The notes under the pieces are model-generated. The model searched no databases. It was not told where the DNA came from and was given only the letters and a program-made list of their open reading frames with translations. A program made the translations under genes and the position numbers. This document shows, in pieces, positions 1 to 7,525 of a stretch of DNA of 9,658 nucleotides (position 1 is the first letter of the stretch; each line of letters starts with the position of its first letter). The stretch is from Bacteroidales bacterium (lineage in GTDB: Bacteria > Bacteroidota > Bacteroidia > Bacteroidales > DTU049): contig JASEGF010000013.1 in the NCBI GenBank assembly GCA_030017935.1, forward strand, positions 1 to 9,658, written 5' to 3'.

Positions 1-749
1 AAATAAGCAATATAAATGTCTTCAAAAAATTTCCCCGTCATAGGATCTCGTAAACCTCCGATATTCGTAGGGCGTCTACTTGTAAAAATCAACATTGATT
101 CATCAGCACTTATCACAGGAGCATAATCTGGATAAATACTATTCACTGTCTCACCTAAATTATCTATTATTACTTTAGCTGTATCTTTTATTATTTCCTT
201 GCCATTTTTACATTCTTCTATTTTTTTATTAATCTCATTTAAATATTTATTTTTATTACGTGGATTTATTACAACAAGATACTTCCTATAATAATTTATT
301 GCTTGATCAAAGTTAAAATTTTGATGATAAGCCATACCAAGGTAATATGTTATATCTTCTGTAACATCAGATTTCAACTGATATGATTTTTCTAAATGTT
401 CTACAGCTTTATCCTTGTCAGCAGTGTATAAATAACATATGCCAATTTTGTAATTTAATTCAGCATTATCAGGATTAAATAAATTAGCTTTTAAGTAGTA
501 ATCTAATGCTTCATTATAATATCCTTCACCTTTTATATATAATGAGTTACCCATCTTGATATTTTTCTTTGCTTCTTTTAGACCTGGACTATTAGGAAAA
601 TAACTGCTAGAGAATTGTATGTCCTGGGAAAAAATATTATTGCTAAAAGTTAAAATAAACATTAAAAAAAATAATATTCTTTTGCCCTTATACTTTTTAA
701 TATTAAATTTTGTTAATATTGTCGATATTTTAATAAATTTATTTATCAT
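1..749 (-). CDS. TPR and PD40-repeat protein, OmpA/PorE-like family (3' end outside window)
   Basis: The minus-strand frame is open from the ATG at 749 to the left edge, giving the first 249 residues. An unusually long basic N-region (about residues 1-24) precedes a hydrophobic segment (25-40) ending in FSQD, which reads as a signal peptide with a cut near residue 42. Three TPR-like helical repeats follow (about 57-165; YYNEALDYYLKANLFNPDNA is typical). A cysteine-containing linker leads into a first PD40/WD40-like strand set (about 200-249; NSIYPDYAPVISADESMLIF). In Bacteroidota this order normally continues into a beta-propeller, a carboxypeptidase-regulatory-like domain and a C-terminal OmpA peptidoglycan-binding domain, as in PorE of the type IX secretion system. 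Those parts lie outside the window, so a T9SS role is only possible. A perfect -7 element (768-775, minus) lies 19 nt before the ATG. Confidence 0.85.
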   Translation of the reverse strand, partial: MINKFIKISTILTKFNIKKYKGKRILFFLMFILTFSNNIFSQDIQFSSSYFPNSPGLKEAKKNIKMGNSLYIKGEGYYNEALDYYLKANLFNPDNAELNYKIGICYLYTADKDKAVEHLEKSYQLKSDVTEDITYYLGMAYHQNFNFDQAINYYRKYLVVINPRNKNKYLNEINKKIEECKNGKEIIKDTAKVIIDNLGETVNSIYPDYAPVISADESMLIFTSRRPTNIGGLRDPMTGKFFEDIYIAY

Positions 750-767
750 AACTTAAAATTCTTATGA

Positions 768-775
768 CAAAATTA
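768..775 (-). promoter_or_regulatory. -7 promoter element (TAATTTTG) of the TPR/PD40 gene
   Basis: On the minus strand this reads TAATTTTG, a perfect match to the Bacteroidota -7 consensus TAnnTTTG. The final G lies 19 nt before the ATG at 749. No clear TTG is seen at the -33 position; only T-rich sequence lies there. Function is inferred from position and consensus. Confidence 0.5.
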
Positions 776-808
776 TAATATTTTTTTTATATAAAAAAAT
801 ATTTTTAT

Positions 809-839
809 TTTGTACCACAAGTTTTTTTAATTATTCTTG
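809..839 (+). promoter_or_regulatory. Bacteroidota-type promoter of the beta-barrel receptor gene
   Basis: TTTG at 809-812 and TATTCTTG at 832-839 are separated by 19 bases, the classic spacing of the Bacteroidota -33/-7 promoter. The -7 box has one mismatch to TAnnTTTG. Transcription would start near 844-846, just before the ATG at 852. The TTG at 837-839, which could be taken as a start codon, is part of this box, which argues against it as the translation start. Confidence 0.5.
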
Positions 840-851
840 TCTAATTTAAAA

Positions 852-3374
852 ATGTTTGATATGAAAAAATTATTTGTAATCACTACTTTACTTTTACTAT
901 TTTATAATGTTTATGCTCAGAGCTCTGCTGAAGGATCAATACAGAGAGAAATGGCAGAATTTACTATTACAGGTAAAGTGATAGATTCAATTACTCAAAA
1001 TCCTATTGAGTTTGCTGTCATTGCTTTGTATCAAGCTAAAGATAGCTCTTTAGTTAATGGCACTACTACTGATATTAATGGGAATTTTATTTTAAAACAT
1101 AAAGGGTTTGGTAATTTTTACATAAAAATTAGTTTTGTTGGCTATGCGAATAAAACTGTTTCAGATATTTTATTAAATCCTCGTAGTGGCAAATTTGCTA
1201 TTGATTTAGGTACTATTATGATAAAACCTTCATCATTTATGCTGGAGGGCGTAGCAGTAGTTGCAGAAAAACCGATGATAGAACTGCAAGCAGATAAAAG
1301 AGTCGTAAATGTAGATCAAATATTAACAGCTAAAGGTGGTACTGCTATAGATGTTTTAGAGAATGTGCCTGGTGTAGAGGTAGATGATGAAGGAAATGTG
1401 AGCTTGAGAGGCAATCAAAATGTTACCATTTTAATAGATAATCGTCCTGTAGCTCTTTTAGGTGATAATAAAACTATTTTAGAGCAGATTAGTGCTGAAG
1501 AGATAGAGAATATAGAAATTTTATCTAATCCATCTGCTAAATACAATCCAGAAGGGACTAGTGGCATTCTAAATCTAAAACTAAAAAAGCAAAAAACTTT
1601 TGGATTAAATAGTATGATACGTATTTCTGGCGGTTTAATGAATAAAAATGTTCAAGATTTTTCAAATTTTAAACCTCTATTTTCACCTTTCTCAGCTATG
1701 TTAGCTATTTCGTATGATATTAAAAAATTTACTTTCAATATTCAATATTCTGCTCGCTATAGGAAGCACTATATGAATGGTACTACCTATACCGAAAATT
1801 ATAACTTAAATGAATTACATTATTTAAATCAAAATAATTATAGTAATCATGGTGGATGGAATCAAAATATACAAGGAACTATAGAATGGAGACCTAATAA
1901 TAACAATACTATAGGACTTAATGCTTCGTATAGATACCGCGTAGATGAGGATGAGTCTGATACGTGGGTAGAATATTCTGATACTTTAAAAAATCCTACA
2001 CAAATTTATAATATCATAGAAACAGCAGACGACACCTCTAGCAATCTGAGTTTAGCACTTTATTATACACATAAATTTCCTAAAAAAGATCATAAATTAG
2101 ATATCAATGCTGCTGTATATCCTAGCTATTCTCCTGCATATAGTTTCTTAAAAAGAAATTATTATGAATCTGATCATGTTACTCCATCTACCACTCAATC
2201 ATCTATATGGAATAAAACTTACGAACTTAATGATAATATTCAAGGATATTTAAAGATAGATCATACATATCCATTTAATGATAGTACAAAAATAGAAAGT
2301 GGTTTCGAATCTAATTTACGAAAATATGATATGGATACTAGATATTACAATTATCTTTTTAATGAAAACACATTTATTATTGATACAGCTCAGAGTAATC
2401 ATTTTTTGTATGATGAATTTGTAAATGCCATATACGCCGTTTTTAACACAAAAATTAAAAAATGGGGATTATCATTAGGAGTACGCGGAGAGATGGTAAA
2501 TACTAATCCTAGAGAATATAATTCTAATGATAACAATAATACTTACTACAGCCTATATCCTTCTGGAGCTCTTTCGTATAATATAAATAAAAATCAACAA
2601 ATACAGTTTATTTATAGTCGTAGAGTAAATAGACCTCGGTTTTGGTACCTAAATCCCCATACAGATTACTCATCATATCCGTATTTGAGAAGTGGTAATC
2701 CATATCTAAAGCCAGAATATATAAACTCTTTTGAATTATCATTTATGCAGTATTTCAAAAAAGGGTTAATAGCTCCATCTTTGTTCTATCGTAATACTAC
2801 AGATATGATAAGTAGTTATATCAAACAATTGAATGATACTGTTTATTTGACAACTTACGAAAATTATAAATCTTCTAGCTCTTATGGATTAGACATTACT
2901 TTTCAATATAGAATATTTAATTTTTGGAATTTAATGTTAAGTACTGTATTTTATTATAATATTATAGATGGCTCTAATGTAGATGCTAGTGTGAAAAGTG
3001 AATCATATGGTGGCTTTGCTAGATTAAATAATCAATTTAAATTTAAGAAAAATTGGAGTATGCAATGGATGATTATTTACAATATGCCTACTGAAACTGG
3101 TCAAGGTAAAAGAGGCTCATTTTTGGGTTCACATCTATCAGTACAAAAATCATGGAACAGATTAGACTTAGGTATTACTGTTAGAAATCTATTTAATACA
3201 GCTCGTTTCAAGGTTGAGTATTATCAACCTTCTTATTACTCATTAGTAGAAAATTATCATGGTGGTTTAGCTTTAATGTGTAACCTTAGCTATAAATTAA
3301 CTGGAAATTATAAAGAAAAACAACAAAAACAACTTTTAGAAGAAGACGACAGTGGTATGAATGGAATGTATTAA
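852..3374 (+). CDS. Outer-membrane beta-barrel receptor, TonB-dependent-receptor-like
   Basis: A complete gene of 840 residues from the ATG at 852. ATG 861, which gives MKKLFVITTLLLLFYNVYAQ, is equally plausible and contains a textbook signal peptide. After the signal comes a carboxypeptidase-regulatory-like domain (about 37-125; FTITGKVIDSITQNPIEFAV, then DINGNF and a VGYAN strand). A plug domain follows (about 145-245; DVLENVPGVEVDDEGNVSLR, ILIDNRPV, IENIEILSNPSAKYNPEG). The rest is rich in aromatic, alternating strands of an outer-membrane barrel of the OMP_b-brl_3 type, ending in Tyr. Such proteins take up or bind large substrates at the cell surface, or have structural roles. No SusD-like partner is next to it, so a glycan-uptake locus is not supported and the substrate is unknown. 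The stop lies 3 bp from the end of the convergent kinase gene. Confidence 0.9.
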   Translation: MFDMKKLFVITTLLLLFYNVYAQSSAEGSIQREMAEFTITGKVIDSITQNPIEFAVIALYQAKDSSLVNGTTTDINGNFILKHKGFGNFYIKISFVGYANKTVSDILLNPRSGKFAIDLGTIMIKPSSFMLEGVAVVAEKPMIELQADKRVVNVDQILTAKGGTAIDVLENVPGVEVDDEGNVSLRGNQNVTILIDNRPVALLGDNKTILEQISAEEIENIEILSNPSAKYNPEGTSGILNLKLKKQKTFGLNSMIRISGGLMNKNVQDFSNFKPLFSPFSAMLAISYDIKKFTFNIQYSARYRKHYMNGTTYTENYNLNELHYLNQNNYSNHGGWNQNIQGTIEWRPNNNNTIGLNASYRYRVDEDESDTWVEYSDTLKNPTQIYNIIETADDTSSNLSLALYYTHKFPKKDHKLDINAAVYPSYSPAYSFLKRNYYESDHVTPSTTQSSIWNKTYELNDNIQGYLKIDHTYPFNDSTKIESGFESNLRKYDMDTRYYNYLFNENTFIIDTAQSNHFLYDEFVNAIYAVFNTKIKKWGLSLGVRGEMVNTNPREYNSNDNNNTYYSLYPSGALSYNINKNQQIQFIYSRRVNRPRFWYLNPHTDYSSYPYLRSGNPYLKPEYINSFELSFMQYFKKGLIAPSLFYRNTTDMISSYIKQLNDTVYLTTYENYKSSSSYGLDITFQYRIFNFWNLMLSTVFYYNIIDGSNVDASVKSESYGGFARLNNQFKFKKNWSMQWMIIYNMPTETGQGKRGSFLGSHLSVQKSWNRLDLGITVRNLFNTARFKVEYYQPSYYSLVENYHGGLALMCNLSYKLTGNYKEKQQKQLLEEDDSGMNGMY

Positions 3375-3377
3375 TTT

Positions 3378-4433
3378 TTAATTAGCAAGAGGTAAAGTGA
3401 AGGTAAAAGTAGTGCCTACACCTACCTTTGATCTCACATTTATATGCTGATCATGTGCCTCAATGATATGTTTTACTATTGCTAAACCGAGTCCAGTACC
3501 ACCTACTTCTCTACTTCTACTTTTATCTACACGATAAAATCTTTCAAAAATTCTTTGCAAATGCTTTTCGTCGATACCTATACCATTATCCTCAACTTCT
3601 ATTAATAAATTTTGCTCAAAATAATATATTTTAATAAAAGTTTTGCCTGATTGCCTTCCATATTTTATAGAATTGTCTATTAAGTTTATTAATACTTGCC
3701 TTAATTTGTCTTTATCTGCTAATACATAAACTGGTACACTTGTATGATTTTGTATTATCATTTGAATATTTCTCGTATTGGCCTTTAGCTCCATAATGTC
3801 TATAACTTCTTTCACTAAAGCTATAAAATCAAATTTTGTTATATACAAAGGATCAGTATTTTGTTCCAATTTTGTTATGGTTTCTAAATCTTCTACCATT
3901 GTAATCATTCTTTCAATAGTAAAAGAAGATCGTTGGAGATATTTCATATTAACGTCAGGATCTGCTACTGCACCATCGATGAGTGTATCTACATAGCCTT
4001 GTAGCGTAGTTAATGGAGTTTTTAACTCATGAGAAACATTTGCTAAAAAATCTTTACGAAAGTTTTCTAATTCTTTTAAAGTAGCAATTTCTAGATTTTT
4101 GAGTTCAATCCACCTTTCTACATCTTGCTGTACACGATTTAAAACATCACCTTTCACCCACTCTTGAATAGGTTGTTTATCATCGCCCAGACGTTTAGTA
4201 GCTATATTTTTATATATTAATCTTATTTTATCATAAATAAACCTGACGATTAATTTTTTAAATAAAAAATAAATACAGATAATTTCAGAAATTAAAATGA
4301 CGATCCAAATGGCCAAAGACAAATCTATGAAATAAAATAATAAGCAATTAATTATCAATGAAAAACAAGTTATTAAAGTGAAAACCCAAGACAAATTCTC
4401 AGGATTTCCGGTATTTAAGAAATTTTTAAACAT
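3378..4433 (-). CDS. Membrane sensor histidine kinase, PhoR-like
   Basis: 351 residues, complete. Two transmembrane segments (about 14-36 and 39-58) are joined by only a few residues, so there is no real periplasmic sensor domain. A linker of about 70 residues without a recognisable PAS domain leads to the HisKA domain with the phosphoacceptor His135 (FLANVSHELKTPL). The HATPase domain has an N box (about 242-258, LRQVLINLIDNSIKYG), G1 (DNGIGID, about 282), F box (IFERFYRVD, about 295) and G2 (GGTGLGLAI, about 311). All catalytic motifs are intact. Its ATG directly follows the stop of the response regulator gene (TAAATG), indicating one operon and probably translational coupling. The signal is unknown; it may be sensed in the membrane or through partner proteins. 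The PhoR likeness is by architecture only. Confidence 0.93.
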   Translation of the reverse strand: MFKNFLNTGNPENLSWVFTLITCFSLIINCLLFYFIDLSLAIWIVILISEIICIYFLFKKLIVRFIYDKIRLIYKNIATKRLGDDKQPIQEWVKGDVLNRVQQDVERWIELKNLEIATLKELENFRKDFLANVSHELKTPLTTLQGYVDTLIDGAVADPDVNMKYLQRSSFTIERMITMVEDLETITKLEQNTDPLYITKFDFIALVKEVIDIMELKANTRNIQMIIQNHTSVPVYVLADKDKLRQVLINLIDNSIKYGRQSGKTFIKIYYFEQNLLIEVEDNGIGIDEKHLQRIFERFYRVDKSRSREVGGTGLGLAIVKHIIEAHDQHINVRSKVGVGTTFTFTLPLAN

Positions 4434-5102
4434 TTATTCATTTATTTTATAACCTACACCTTTAATAGTTTGAATTAAATCATTACCTAATTTTTCTCTA
4501 AGTTTTCGTATATGCACATCTATAGTACGTTCTCCCACATAGATATCATTACCCCACACTTTATCTAGAAGTTCATCACGAGTATAAACTCTACCAGGAT
4601 GTTTGGCTAATTCATATAAAAGTTCAAATTCTTTTCTAGGCAAAACTAGAGGGTTCCCATCATTTAGCACTTCAAATCTTTCAGGATTTATAGTGATATT
4701 TTTTATTTCAATCAGATTATTCAGATCTTTATCATTATTTAGCCTACGTTCTATAGAATGAATTTTGCTAATAAACACACGTGGTTTTATAGGTTTAGCG
4801 ATGAAATCATCTCCACCTGATTCTAGAGCAGCTATCTGAGTGAAATCTTCATTACGTGCAGTTAGAAATATGATATAAGGATGATAATTTTTTAATTGCT
4901 CTCGTATTTGCCTACAGGTTTCTATACCATCCATCTCTGGCATCATAATATCTAATACTATAATTTCAGGATTATGTTTATTTACTATTTCTAAAGCTTT
5001 GATGCCACTGCGCGCTTTTAATACTTTATATCCTTCTTTTGCAAGATTATAACTCAAAAATTCAATTATATCTTCTTCGTCATCTACAATTAAAATTTGC
5101 AT
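4434..5102 (-). CDS. OmpR/PhoB-family DNA-binding response regulator
   Basis: 222 residues from the ATG at 5102. The receiver domain (about 1-120) has the acidic pair Asp7/Asp8, phosphoacceptor Asp51 in IIVLDIMMPEMDG, Thr81 in FLTARNE and Lys103 in FIAKPIKP. The C-terminal winged helix (about 127-222) has the typical LPRKEFELLYELAKHPGRVY, the recognition-helix stretch ERTIDVHIRKLREKLG and the closing GVGYKI. It should bind DNA as a dimer at direct repeats after phosphorylation by the kinase encoded directly downstream. A longer frame begins with TTG at 5117, but that TTG sits inside a perfect -7 promoter box and family members usually begin right before ILIVDDE, so the ATG is preferred. Its regulon cannot be read from this window. 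Confidence 0.94.
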   Translation of the reverse strand: MQILIVDDEEDIIEFLSYNLAKEGYKVLKARSGIKALEIVNKHNPEIIVLDIMMPEMDGIETCRQIREQLKNYHPYIIFLTARNEDFTQIAALESGGDDFIAKPIKPRVFISKIHSIERRLNNDKDLNNLIEIKNITINPERFEVLNDGNPLVLPRKEFELLYELAKHPGRVYTRDELLDKVWGNDIYVGERTIDVHIRKLREKLGNDLIQTIKGVGYKINE

Positions 5103-5114
5103 AATTATTTTTTT

Positions 5115-5122
5115 CAAAATTA
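5115..5122 (-). promoter_or_regulatory. -7 promoter element (TAATTTTG) of the two-component operon
   Basis: The minus strand reads TAATTTTG, a perfect TAnnTTTG. Its final G lies 13 nt before the ATG of the response regulator, so the leader would be only about 8 nt. A TTTAG at 5143-5147 (minus), about 20 nt upstream, is a weak -33 candidate. Confidence 0.5.
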
Positions 5123-5202
5123 ATAATTTAAATACTATTTTGCTAAATTTAATAGTAATATAATATGAATTTAAAGATTTATTAATATTGTATTATTTTT
5201 AA

Positions 5203-5407
5203 GGTGATAGGTAAAAGGTAAAAGGTAAAAGGTAAAAGGGGTGAAGGGGTGAAGGGGTGAAGAGGAGACTAGGAGAGGGGGAGAAGAGGAGACTAGGAGA
5301 GGGGGAGAAAAGGAGACTGGGAGACTTGGAGATAGGGAGACTTGGTGAAGAGGAGAAAAGGAGAATAGGAGACGAGGAGACTGGGAGAATAGGAGAGTAG
5401 GTGATAA
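5203..5407. repeat. GG-phased purine-rich tandem repeat tract (heptamers, then octamers)
   Basis: The tract opens with GGTGATA (5203-5209) and four exact GGTAAAA heptamers (5210-5237). After two bases, 21 contiguous octamers run from 5240 to 5407, each starting GGTGA or GGAGA followed by three variable bases. Within them are three GGGGTGAA units (5238-5261) and a perfect 24-bp duplication (5262-5285 and 5286-5309). One strand is nearly all purine, with G runs up to five. Octamers are out of phase with codons, and the minus-strand frame through it is Ser/Pro/Leu low complexity, so it is unlikely to code. It fills the middle of the 516-bp gap between the response regulator and the dehydrogenase genes. 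Similar short tandem arrays are known from bacterial intergenic regions; no function is assigned here. Confidence 0.9.
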
Positions 5408-5546
5408 GTGATAAAGTTGATTAGTTGATGAATTTAAAAGGTTAAGCAAAAAGATAAGACTAATTTAAGTTATTATTTTAATTACAAAAATTTAAATAAA
5501 AACCTTTTTTCTATAAACCTATGTCAATTAATTTTTTATATCAAAC

Positions 5547-5590
5547 ATTAAAAATATTAGGTTTATTACAATTATCATATTAAAAATATT
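5547..5590 (+). repeat. Pair of 12-bp direct repeats upstream of the dehydrogenase operon
   Basis: ATTAAAAATATT occurs at 5547-5558 and again at 5579-5590, with starts 32 bp apart (about three helical turns). Both copies are followed by a loosely similar TTTA-containing stretch. They lie just upstream of the -7 box at 5603. They may be an operator, but in sequence this AT-rich a chance repeat is quite possible. The remaining sequence from 5408 to 5546 shows nothing recognisable. Confidence 0.3.
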
Positions 5591-5602
5591 GACTTTAATA
5601 TT

Positions 5603-5610
5603 TATCTTTG
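5603..5610 (+). promoter_or_regulatory. -7 promoter element (TATCTTTG) of the glycan operon
   Basis: TATCTTTG is a perfect TAnnTTTG whose final G is 9 nt before the ATG at 5619. No TTG is found at the expected -33 spacing. If used, the transcript would have a leader of only about 4-5 nt. Confidence 0.45.
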
Positions 5611-5618
5611 CCAAAAAA

Positions 5619-6611
5619 ATGCTTAGAATTGGTGTCGTCGGTATTGGCCATTTAGGTAAAATACATCTCAATTGCATTAAAGAAATATCTGGTTTTGATC
5701 TTGTGGGGTTCTATGATATAGACAGTGAAGTAGCAAAGGATGCAGAGCAAAACTACAAAATAAAATCATATAATAATTTCGAAGAGCTACTCAATGATGT
5801 AGATGTGATAGATATAGTAACTCCTACAATATCGCATTTCGAATATGCTAAAAAATCATTAGAAGCTCATAAACATGTTTTCATAGAAAAACCTATTGTT
5901 ACTACTATCGAAGAAGCTAAAGCTTTAATGGAAATAAGTAAAAAGGCTGGTGTAAAAATACAAATAGGGCATGTAGAGAGGTTTAATCCTGCATTTATAG
6001 CTGCACGACCTTATATTAATGATCCTAAATTTATAGAAGCTAACAGATTATCATTTTATGATCCACGAGGGACAGATGTGCCAGTGGTTTTAGATTTGAT
6101 GATTCATGATATAGATATATTACTAACTATTGTAGATTCACCAATTAAAGATATATATGCTAATGGGGTTCCTGTAATTACTAATAATATTGATATTGCT
6201 AATGCTAGAATAGAATTCATGAATGGTAGCGTGGCTAATCTAACTGCTAGTAGAATATCTATGAAAAAAATGAGAAAAATGAGACTATTTCAGAAAGATA
6301 GTTACATCAGCATGGATTTTTTAAATAAACAATCTGAAGTTATACAAATTGAGGATAATCTCATTAATAATGGTGAGGATAATATCTTATCAATTCCAAT
6401 TAAAGTAAATGATAATATTAAGAAATATGCAGTAGTGAAAAAAATAATTTTACCAGAGGTGAATGCTATTAAAACAGAATTAGAGAAATTCCTGGAAAGT
6501 ATCCTCACTGATATTAAACCAGAAGTATCTTTAGAGGATGGCTATAAGGTACTGGATGTAGCCCATCAGATAATTATGAAAATTCAAAATAATTTGTTAC
6601 AAATTAATTAA
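5619..6611 (+). CDS. Gfo/Idh/MocA-family NAD(P)-dependent sugar (nucleotide) oxidoreductase
   Basis: 330 residues from the ATG at 5619; an upstream TTG at 5589 gives an extension that does not fit the family, because the Rossmann strand (MLRIGVVGIGHLGKIH, with GxGxxG at residues 8-13) starts right at this Met. The N-terminal nucleotide-binding domain covers about 1-120 and contains the family EKP motif with the likely catalytic Lys91 (FIEKPI). GHVERFNP follows at 117-124. The C-terminal alpha/beta domain carries DLMIHDID (159-166), where Asp159 and His163 match the usual active-site pair. The GHVERFNP signature recalls enzymes oxidising the C3 hydroxyl of UDP-GlcNAc, but that substrate is a guess. 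Standing first in an operon with a lipid-linked sugar transferase supports a role in making a modified sugar nucleotide. Confidence 0.88.
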   Translation: MLRIGVVGIGHLGKIHLNCIKEISGFDLVGFYDIDSEVAKDAEQNYKIKSYNNFEELLNDVDVIDIVTPTISHFEYAKKSLEAHKHVFIEKPIVTTIEEAKALMEISKKAGVKIQIGHVERFNPAFIAARPYINDPKFIEANRLSFYDPRGTDVPVVLDLMIHDIDILLTIVDSPIKDIYANGVPVITNNIDIANARIEFMNGSVANLTASRISMKKMRKMRLFQKDSYISMDFLNKQSEVIQIEDNLINNGEDNILSIPIKVNDNIKKYAVVKKIILPEVNAIKTELEKFLESILTDIKPEVSLEDGYKVLDVAHQIIMKIQNNLLQIN

Positions 6612-6661
6612 TTTTTGTAATAAAAATTAATTTTAATAGTTAATATACTTAACAAAGAGAT

Positions 6662-7522
6662 ATGAGGAAATATTTATTCTTAATTTTTGTCATTTTCATA
6701 ATATTTAATATTACATCGTGTGAATGGTTAGATCCTGCTGAACAAATACCATCATTTTTGCAAATTGATGAAGTAGATTTGAATGTAAGACCAGGAGAAG
6801 GGTCTGCGTCTCATGCTATTAATACTGTATGGGTATATGTAGATGGCACTGCTAACGGAGTATATGAATTACCAGCCAAAATACCACTTTTATACGAAGG
6901 CATACATGAATTAATTATTATGCCAGGCATTAAACTAAACGGTATCACAACTACCAGGGCTGTTTATCCTTTTTATGACAATTACGTAACTCAGGTAACT
7001 TTCGTGCCAGATAGTGTCATAAAAGTAAAACCAGTTTTTAATTATATGGAAGGTATTAATTTCCATTTTATTGAAGATTTCGAAACACCTGGTACTATAT
7101 TTAATAGTTCTCCAGCTAGTGATACTACTATCATAACTACAAATAATGAAGAAGATGTTTTTGAAGGTGTTTTTTCTGGTATTATTTCGTTAACTGATAC
7201 CGAAGATTCGGTTTTTATATACACAGTAAATAGTTATTCTTTAGAACCCGGTTTAATGCATTTTTTGGAATTAAATTATAAAAGTACAGAACATCTAACG
7301 ATTGGAGTAAATGTATATACTAATACTGGTCCACTCACATATCCATATATTGTGCTAAAACCGACAAGTGAATGGAAAAAATTTTATATTAACCTTACAC
7401 CATTAGCGACTAGATATGGTGCTAATAGCACTTTTATAATATATTTTAGTTCTGAAAAAACAAGCAATAATGTAGAAGGGAAAATCTTATTAGATAATAT
7501 TAAATTAATTTCATCACAATAG
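6662..7522 (+). CDS. Lipoprotein of unknown function with PEGA-like and jelly-roll-like segments
   Basis: 286 residues, complete. The N-terminus is a lipoprotein signal: a hydrophobic stretch (about 4-17) ending in ITSC with Cys20 as the acylation site. No positively charged sorting block is obvious after Cys20 (EWLDPAEQIP). Residues 35-125 hold short strands including TVWVYVDGTANGVYELP and a turn-rich EGIHELIIMPGIKLNG, which resembles a PEGA-type surface domain. From about residue 133 (FIEDFETPGT) to the end (ILLDNIKL), with SEWKKFYINL between, the pattern resembles a carbohydrate-binding-module-like beta sandwich. It follows the dehydrogenase by 50 bp without a terminator and is followed by the sugar transferase after 3 bp, so it is probably co-transcribed. 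A role in glycan assembly, export or surface attachment is inferred from context only. Confidence 0.85.
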   Translation: MRKYLFLIFVIFIIFNITSCEWLDPAEQIPSFLQIDEVDLNVRPGEGSASHAINTVWVYVDGTANGVYELPAKIPLLYEGIHELIIMPGIKLNGITTTRAVYPFYDNYVTQVTFVPDSVIKVKPVFNYMEGINFHFIEDFETPGTIFNSSPASDTTIITTNNEEDVFEGVFSGIISLTDTEDSVFIYTVNSYSLEPGLMHFLELNYKSTEHLTIGVNVYTNTGPLTYPYIVLKPTSEWKKFYINLTPLATRYGANSTFIIYFSSEKTSNNVEGKILLDNIKLISSQ

Positions 7523-7525
7523 CTT

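Noticed and set aside
852..3374. SusC-like member of a polysaccharide-utilisation locus
   Set aside because: No SusD-like gene, glycoside hydrolase or ECF/anti-sigma pair is adjacent, and at 840 residues the protein is shorter than typical SusC.
3371..3384. Possible terminator between the convergent receptor and kinase genes (TAATT TTT AATTA)
   Set aside because: The stem is five A-T pairs with a 3-base loop and no G-C; too weak to call.
3778..3996. Plus-strand open frame inside the kinase gene
   Set aside because: Shadow of the well-supported kinase reading frame, with no recognisable domain.
5203..5407. CRISPR-like array
   Set aside because: Units are contiguous 7-8 bp without unique spacers, and no cas gene is near.
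5171..5449. Minus-strand open frame of 92 codons rich in Ser, Pro, Leu and Phe
   Set aside because: It is the translation of the tandem purine tract, has an 8-bp rather than a 3-bp period, and lacks any domain-like sequence; treated as spurious.
6302..6508. Minus-strand open frame inside the dehydrogenase gene
   Set aside because: Shadow frame opposite a conserved coding region.
6612..6661. Terminator or separate promoter between the dehydrogenase and lipoprotein genes
   Set aside because: Only an AT palindrome (AAAATTAATTTT) and an imperfect AATTTTTG are present; neither is convincing, so co-transcription is preferred.
7042..7224. Minus-strand open frame inside the lipoprotein gene
   Set aside because: Short shadow frame without domain-like sequence.
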